From assembly GCA_022836615.1 (NCBI GenBank), contig MU405361.1, positions 27,311 to 91,310 of the forward strand: 64,000 nucleotides of DNA. Direction: 5' to 3'. The position numbers were made by a program, and so were the translations under genes. The notes below the pieces were generated by a model that saw only the letters and a list, made by a program, of their open reading frames with translations, was not told where the DNA came from and ran no database searches. Source of the stretch: Annulohypoxylon bovei var. microspora. Its lineage: Eukaryota; Ascomycota; Sordariomycetes; Xylariales; Hypoxylaceae. Shown here one piece after another: positions 58,599-64,000 of the stretch. Every line of letters starts with the position of its first letter. The stretch's first letter is position 1.

Positions 58599-58962
58599 AT
58601 GAGCAACTCCCAAGACCAAGACCAGACATCCACTCCAAGCCGGGAGCAGAATGATGACCAGTAAGGAAGCTCAGCTGCTTTGATGTGATTTAAATTATCT
58701 GACCCAGAAGTCTTCCAGTACGGAAAAGCCTGATATCGTCTTCCCCACGGATGGCAAGCGCCCATACGTCGACAAATACGGCATCACGTACAATTTCAGA
58801 CCCGCTGATCAGGTCTGTCTTTCAGCGACTAAGGAAGGTCCATTTTACGTTCTTGAGCCTCAGAGCGGAAAGTATAGCCTTTCTTTAGATGGTGTGACGG
58901 CTACGAAGGGCGGACGGCTATTTGAGGAAAGCGAGTTGACTCTGTATGACCCTTTCGCGTAG
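58599..58962 (+). CDS. Small 101-aa protein with an SH3/KOW-like beta unit
   Basis: Exons 58599-58660 and 58719-58962 with a 58-bp intron (GTAAGG, branch CTGAC, acceptor TTCCAG). The nearer CAG at 58705-58707 would break the frame, while the one at 58716-58718 restores it; the join gives 101 residues. Residues 1-~25 are polar and disordered (Gln/Asp/Ser-rich). Residues ~30-101 are beta-rich with PYVDKYGITYNF, GPFYVLEPQSGKYSLSLDG and ELTLYDPFA. The GPF-x-V-x(6)-GKYSLSLDG-x(10)-FEESEL layout resembles small SH3/KOW-like barrels that recur in fungal accessory proteins; this is inference. No signal peptide or membrane helix. Its stop is 65 bp from the stop of the metacaspase gene on the other strand, and it is divergent from DUF6594. 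Confidence 0.68.
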
Positions 58963-59027
58963 TAGGAAGTCGATATTTTATGCATTACCTGTGCCTTTAG
59001 AGCTCGCTCTTCCGTATAGCTTTGTTT

Positions 59028-61076
59028 CTACTGCTGGGTAGTTCGAACCAAGAATGTCTGCGTAGTCCAGTCACCCTCGTTACCACCCCTCATATTAGAA
59101 AGCCCCCAGATCAAGTCCTTTATCCGTTCCGTGGTTAGGCTTCGATCGCCGCGTAGCTCACCGGCATCGATCCGAGGTAGGAGCATTAGCGGAAATGTTG
59201 TTGGCTCGCTAGTGATGAATATTTTGACTATATCGTCTGTCTGCTGCAGACCTTGCGCTAGTAGATGTTGCGGAACTTTCATCTCTAATGGTATTTCTAT
59301 GTCGCCAGAATCTATATCACCGTTAGCAGCAATAGTAAAGCTGCAACCCTCTCCCGCATCCGAAACAAGATTCAGGATTTCCCAAGAGGAAGTGAAGTTT
59401 AGTATAGAAAGGTACTTGGGTACCGTGTCCAGGTTCTTGAAGGTAAGGCATAGTTCTTCCCCGTGAGAAAGGCGATATAGGCCGTCGGAATCAGGGATAC
59501 GATCAAGACATCCCAATGAAAACGATGCTTCAAAGTCCGAATTAGGAATCCGATTTTCGATCTGCTCGAAATACTTATAAGTGGCCAGATGCTCTAGCGC
59601 CTTTAGCAAAAGCTGATTGGCGCCAGCGTCGTGAGCGTAGATGGAAGGTAGATTCGCGAACTTTACTGATCGCTCATCCTGTACCTCGTAGATGGAGTCT
59701 TTGTTGATATCAACTATCATGAAGGCTTCATCCGGCAAGCGATCCTGAGGCTCTTCAGGTTTTGTCCGGTTACTCTCCGCTAAAAGTTTCAGGAAGGAAC
59801 ATTCACGCCCAGTGTTGATTAAATCATCTGCGTTCGGAAGGCTGCGCATCAACAGTACTTTCGCGCGATGCAGAGATAAGGAGGTGAGCATCTTTGCCTT
59901 CCAAGTCGAACCGTTCTCGACCCTTGTATTGTCTGAGGCGTCCATCAAGTCAAGCTGAGACTTGAGATGCTGGACCCTTTTGACTCTCGCCTTGATGCAC
60001 AGCTCCTCAGGTAGGTTATCGGCTTTTTCAGAGGCCGTGAACGGATAGAGCGCGTATTCGTCAGTGTCGTGGACTCCGTGAGCCTCGCCCGCGTCGAGCG
60101 TAAGAACCCCGTGAATGTCTCTATATGCAGGAACGAGACCTTGATAATTATACTGGCCGATACCATCGAAGAATGAGGTGCCGCTTCTTCCCAAAAGCAA
60201 CGGTGTCTGCTGGGCGTAACGGGAATGAAAGCTTGCCCGCAGATGCTGATGGAGCGACTGGTGGCTGATCTGCACGCGGCGCTTTCTCAATGTCACCAAC
60301 GAATCCAGCAAGAAGTAGCTCAGAGCACCTCTACGATCGCCGTTGCCAATTTCGATCTCGCTAGCTTCTTCGTGGGATTCGGCCGCAGAGATGACAGTAT
60401 AACCGGACGGGTCTAGCAGTCGCCGGCCGGGGCCGTCGCCTCGCGGTAACGCCAACGCCGAGCCTCTTGTGCCTTCCTGGTCTTCGACTTCGAAAGGATT
60501 GCTACGATCCGAGTGGTGATCTACAGAAGGGTTGTATTCGAGGTATCGTACGGCGGAGCCCTGTAGGCGACCGGTTCGCAGTACACTTCCTGAGAAGCAA
60601 CAGTCTAGCACCAGAGTAACATGCATATCCTTCTCCGCCATCTTGTTTATCGCACTTCTTAAGATTGAACCGTACAAATATCTTGACCCTAACGGGCCGG
60701 CGTCGTAGAGAACCAAGGCCAGCGCTCCATCTTTCATACGGCTTCCATGACCCGAGAAATGTATGTAAACGTAGTCGCCGGAGCTTCCGCGTTGAATTAC
60801 GCGCTGCAGGGCTCCAATCACGTTTTGATAGCTCGGTAGATCGGACACATCGGATGACTGAGTCGTGAGTATAGTTACGTCGATGGGGGTTTCGCATGTG
60901 CTGATATACTTGTCAACGGCGGTGATATCTGCGACAGCACCCTTCAGGGACCGGTTCTGACCAGTCACAGCTACCTCGACACCGAGAAGCAGTGCCCAAC
61001 GAACTGCATCAGAGCTTTCCTGAGCCATTATAACATATATACCAGCCCAGAACCCGCTGAAGCGTGATGGCTCCAC
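59028..61076 (-). CDS. Metacaspase-like protease (peptidase C14) with long C-terminal region
   Basis: Intronless, 682 residues, with a second in-frame Met at residue 17 (MAQESSDAVRWALLLGVEV) that may be the true start, because caspase domains usually begin there. The C14 domain spans about residues 25-310: first strand RWALLLGVEV, catalytic His in YVYIHFSGHGSR, catalytic Cys in VTLVLDCCFSGSVLR, and SGYTVISAAESHEEASE. Unlike ordinary fungal metacaspases (Casp1 type), it has no Pro/Gln-rich prodomain. The extra ~350 residues contain GEELCLTFKNLDTVPKYLSILNF and SGDIEIPLEMKV, which resemble the DUF4384 beta-sandwich found after C14 in many bacterial proteins. It should cleave after Arg/Lys in a calcium-dependent way if typical. 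It converges on the 101-aa gene. Confidence 0.88.
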   Translation of the reverse strand: MEPSRFSGFWAGIYVIMAQESSDAVRWALLLGVEVAVTGQNRSLKGAVADITAVDKYISTCETPIDVTILTTQSSDVSDLPSYQNVIGALQRVIQRGSSGDYVYIHFSGHGSRMKDGALALVLYDAGPLGSRYLYGSILRSAINKMAEKDMHVTLVLDCCFSGSVLRTGRLQGSAVRYLEYNPSVDHHSDRSNPFEVEDQEGTRGSALALPRGDGPGRRLLDPSGYTVISAAESHEEASEIEIGNGDRRGALSYFLLDSLVTLRKRRVQISHQSLHQHLRASFHSRYAQQTPLLLGRSGTSFFDGIGQYNYQGLVPAYRDIHGVLTLDAGEAHGVHDTDEYALYPFTASEKADNLPEELCIKARVKRVQHLKSQLDLMDASDNTRVENGSTWKAKMLTSLSLHRAKVLLMRSLPNADDLINTGRECSFLKLLAESNRTKPEEPQDRLPDEAFMIVDINKDSIYEVQDERSVKFANLPSIYAHDAGANQLLLKALEHLATYKYFEQIENRIPNSDFEASFSLGCLDRIPDSDGLYRLSHGEELCLTFKNLDTVPKYLSILNFTSSWEILNLVSDAGEGCSFTIAANGDIDSGDIEIPLEMKVPQHLLAQGLQQTDDIVKIFITSEPTTFPLMLLPRIDAGELRGDRSLTTERIKDLIWGLSNMRGGNEGDWTTQTFLVRTTQQ

Positions 61077-61480
61077 TGGCTTTTGGTTTCAGAGCTATGC
61101 GTCATGCAATTGCTCTTGCAAGGCTCTTGCAAGGCTCAGGCGGGAGAATTAGAAAGTAATCGAAAATAAGCAAATGTGGATACATACCAGCTACCCCGAC
61201 CCAGGCGAAGGGCAGTTAAGCCGCTGACGTCGAGGTGTAGGACCGACCATTGAATATTTGTCCATACCATAATGCGAAGCTGATCTGACATTTCAGGCTA
61301 TGCCCGATGTCGTTCCTCTTAGTTTATAAAGAATCATACCTGCCTACACTCACGCAAAAAGGAGCGTAAAGCTACATAAGTTCATGGCAGATTGATCAGT
61401 TAATTGAATAGCTTCCCATTGCGTGAATTTGCTGCGACATGACTGCCAGCGATTTGACTTGGTTGTGAGATAATAAAATA
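61077..61480. other. Upstream region of the metacaspase gene
   Basis: 404 bp upstream of the minus-strand gene. A short tandem TTGCAAGGCTC appears twice at 61114-61137. No gene or clear TATA box. Confidence 0.45.
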
Positions 61481-61550
61481 CTCCCGATCGGGGAATTGAA
61501 CCCCGGCCACCTGCGAGCTCATTCTCGGCCGAGATTAGTCAGCCACGAGA
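61481..61550 (-). ncRNA. tRNA-like relic (70 nt)
   Basis: Read on the minus strand, the 3' half has a perfect T arm (CGGGG-TTCAATT-CCCCG), then ATCGGGA and a discriminator G. A 4-bp D-like stem GCTG/CGGC with an 8-base loop lies upstream. The anticodon arm is poor: CGAG/CTCG with a 6-base loop. The 5' acceptor strand TCTCGTG pairs at only five of seven positions with one G-T pair. B-box-like GGTTCAATTCC is intact. It is best read as a decayed tRNA or tRNA-derived repeat. CAGCCAC at 61540-61546 is repeated inverted as GTGGCTG at 61576, extending the structure. Confidence 0.4.
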
Positions 61551-61821
61551 TGACAAGCAGGTAGATTTTATTTTGTGGCTGTTAGATGTTGGAACCCAAT
61601 TCCTGCGGAGCCACGATGAAAATTGAGGCGCGTTAGCACTACAAATAAGCATTGACGCATTTGTGGTTGACCCATTTGACAACAGCCATTTATGTGCGTC
61701 GGATTTTTTTCCTTTTTTCATTATTCTTCGTTTCTTCAGCTACTCTCTTCCCTCCTTTCTGATGGTACATTTACTGCTTCCTTCTATCTTATTTCATTCA
61801 CACCTAGGTACCTACCTAGCT
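61551..61821. other. Short spacer
   Basis: Between the tRNA-like relic and the 3' end of the last gene. T-rich around 61697-61760; TACCTACCTAG at 61810. No gene seen. Confidence 0.5.
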
Positions 61822-63093
61822 TTAGAACGTAGTCTGGAGTTTGGGATAATCTTTAGCGCATGCTTGTAGGTCTGCAAATATGGCCGCCGAGTCGTCTCTT
61901 TGTAAGCTCATCCTGTGGGTGTCCTCATCTTCCAAATTCTCTAACTCTTCTATTGGTTTCCTCTGTCCCTCTGCTTGGTCCATCTGCGGTTCGGTTGCTT
62001 TCGCGATACCGCTCGATTCGCCAATTAGGAGAAATTGAGTGTTAACGAAATCGAGGTGCTTGGGTTGGGTTGCGACCCATCGCAAGGCCCTGAATTCGTC
62101 TTGGACTCTTGATCATGGGCTGTTAGTAACACCATGGCGTAATATAGGACCCGCGACCATGAACATACTCCTTAGGATAATCTGGCCCTCGAGGGAGGGC
62201 AATGCCCTTCGGCGCCTCATATTGCGGGTTTCTGGTGCTGATAATGAAGCTCCCTTTCTCTCTGAGCCCGATCTCTCTCTGCACTTCGCCAAGATCTTCC
62301 GGCAAAGTGATCATGTACACAAGATGACTCTCACGGCCGGTACTCGTGATAACGTAAGTACCCTCCCCGACCGGGGTGGCAGCGGGCGTATGTCGCACGC
62401 CGACAGTCTTGGTTATATAATCAGAACCCGAGATGAACTCATCTTTTAATGCCTCGAACGAGGCATGGGATTTCTCGACGAACGCGATCCACCTGTCCCT
62501 TCCACTTGAGGGTAACACCTTTTTGGGAATGGCGATCAGTCGGCTATTTCCAGCGTCGTCGATCGAACCCTCGCCGAGCCTTGCATCTTTGCCCAGTGGT
62601 CGCAGGACGATGTAACTGCGACGAATGTCATCCACGCTGCCCGGCTCGTCGACGTCTACCCTACCACGGATGAAGAAATAGACGATGCCCTTTTCTAAGA
62701 TGTTAGTCGGGACAACGCCTTCTCTCGCCCCTTCTTGCTCTGCTGAGCCAATTTGGTCTGTTTTCTCTCGTGTATCTATACCATTATTATCCTTCTCGTC
62801 CTCCCCTCCCTTATCGCTACTGGGTAGCGCTTTATTTTTGCCGCCGCCGTACGCTTCAGCGGGACTAGAGTTACATCAGTAAATACTCTGCAACACCTAA
62901 TATTATATCTAATATATTCATACCTCGGAAGGGTATCTTCGATAGTCTGCTGTTTCTTTTCATCGTTATTCTTTTTTGCGCGTTTAGATGTTGGCGACCC
63001 TTTCATATCAAGCTGGTGCTTGGAGCTAGCTTCTCCGCCGTGCTCGTTCTTGGAATGTGGCGCGGCTTTGGCCCCAGATCTGGTCGTAGTCAT
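61822..63093 (-). CDS. Conserved fungal protein of unknown function (often labelled BTB-domain transcription factor)
   Basis: Exons 62924-63093, 62158-62864 and 61822-62105; phases match and give about 386 residues. The N-terminus is Lys/Ser-rich with nuclear-localisation-like SKRAKKNNDEKKQ. The conserved body begins after the first junction and includes EKGIVYFFIRGRVDVDEP, RRSYIVLRPLGKDARLG, AIPKKVLPSSGRDRWIAFVEK, TKTVGVRHTPAATPVGEG and TSTGRESHLVYMITLP. After the second intron come RALRWVATQPKHLDFVNTQF and the end ADLQACAKDYPKLQTTF. This is a widely conserved Pezizomycotina family. The name given in databases has little support in the sequence itself, since I see no BTB fold signature. The second intron's splice sites (donor GTCGCG at 62157, acceptor AGAG) are weak, so residues at that junction are uncertain. 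Confidence 0.8.
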
Positions 63094-64000
63094 GGTTATC
63101 GAATGGTAGATTTTAGATACCTACCCGCCACGGAACACTTAAAATGAAGCGATTTAGAATGATGGATAGGTGGAAAATCAGGATAGCTAAGTATATAGGT
63201 ATTTTGAATATATTGAAGCTCGAGACATAATACTTAGTTAGACTGAACCAAGTGCAACTGTGTCACTCTGATGTCATGGATCTGGTTGAGGCTTTCACTG
63301 CTTCTCAGGAACACACGGGAGCTTGGACCATTCATGACATAGCTAATTTCCTTTCTAGGTAAGCGAGGTAATCATAATGTACTTCGTATTTGCACCGACT
63401 ATTTCAACTTTTGAGTTTATTTACCTAGGTATACGTTCTAGGGGCTGATAGAAAAGTGAAATATTCTAAACATTATGCGCCGAAGTTACTCTATTTTTCG
63501 GAATTGAACAATTGAACGTTCGAAGATTCGAATTGGATGTAAAAAATTACGGAACTATCGCCGAGCTACAATGCAAGGTATGCAAGTCATGGCTAGTGAG
63601 GTTATCATGTGATTTGGTGTAGGTATTAATATATTATGTCATTAAAAATAAAACGGATCCCCGATAAACAAGTTGTTCATTCATAATCCCTCGCTTTAAT
63701 GAAGATTTTAAGAATCTAGATGATGCATACATCTACCTAGGTCCTAGGTACCTATGCAATGTCGCTCATTAAGCTCATAATACTGTGGTCATAGGGGTAA
63801 GTTTTTTAAGATAGTCGTATATTCTTGGCGATCGTAAGGGTTGAGTACTAAGGGTTGAACAAGGGTAAGAAAAGATACTTACGCCTACATTTCAATTAGT
63901 GGACAAAATAACACGTATTTTGGATCGTTATACCGCATTTATACATACATACCTTATTATGCTATTATACCCACTGTAAAATACACTTATACAGGTATAA
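63094..64000. other. Right-edge spacer
   Basis: No gene seen. AT-rich with TACCTAGG motifs at 63423-63432 and 63735-63752. Confidence 0.5.

Noticed and set aside
1..64000. CRISPR arrays, rRNA genes, LTR retrotransposons
   Set aside because: No regularly spaced repeats, no rRNA-like blocks, and no long terminal repeats with reverse transcriptase motifs were seen.

Overview
This window comes from a filamentous ascomycete (Pezizomycotina). Almost every gene that can be modelled carries short introns of roughly 50 to 90 bp with GTRNGN donors, CTRAY-like branch sites and AG acceptors. The gene complement is typical of the group: a Slt2-type cell-wall-integrity MAP kinase, secreted aspartic and subtilisin proteases, DUF3455, DUF6594, F-box, ankyrin and TPR-CHAT proteins, and an NRPS-like reductase tail. 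Long gene-poor spacers are full of a TACCTA/TAGGTA motif. That motif and the mix of families fit Sordariomycetes, possibly Xylariales, but the exact taxon cannot be shown from this sequence.

Layout. 0-10 kb: the 3' end of an NRPS-like or PKS thioester-reductase gene cut by the window edge, a possible small spliced gene, a complete non-autonomous hAT-type element, a degraded gene and an ankyrin-repeat gene. 9.7-16 kb: an AKR7-like aldo-keto reductase, an EamA/SLC35F-like transporter and an F-box protein. 17-25 kb: a MetE-like protein, a six-exon 5'-nucleotidase-family protein whose last intron holds a suspicious G76 run, a C tract and a corrupted 91-bp duplicate, and a pepsin-type aspartic protease. 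25-31.8 kb: almost gene-free. 31.8-41 kb: a small secreted protein, an aminoglycoside-phosphotransferase-like pseudogene with RIP-like Trp-to-stop changes, a low-molecular-weight tyrosine phosphatase, the Slt2-type MAP kinase and a secreted DUF3455 protein. 41-45.9 kb: gene-poor, with a second hAT-type element. 45.9-52.1 kb: a soluble fumarate reductase and a ten-exon secreted subtilase. 52.5-61.1 kb: a run of a TPR-CHAT caspase-like protease, a DUF6594 membrane protein, a 101-residue beta-rich protein and a metacaspase with a long C-terminal extension. 61.5 kb: a tRNA-like relic. 61.8-63.1 kb: a conserved fungal protein of unknown function.

How the genes relate. Most of the window is ordinary housekeeping or secretome content without operon-like logic. 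The exception is 52.5-61.1 kb, where two different caspase-fold proteases flank a membrane protein and a tiny protein in convergent and divergent pairs. This resembles fungal and bacterial protease-triggered death or defence loci in content, but no recognisable gasdermin, NLR or HET partner is present, so a joint function is only a hypothesis. All exon coordinates are hand-derived from splice signals and reading-frame continuity. Each joined model keeps a single open frame.
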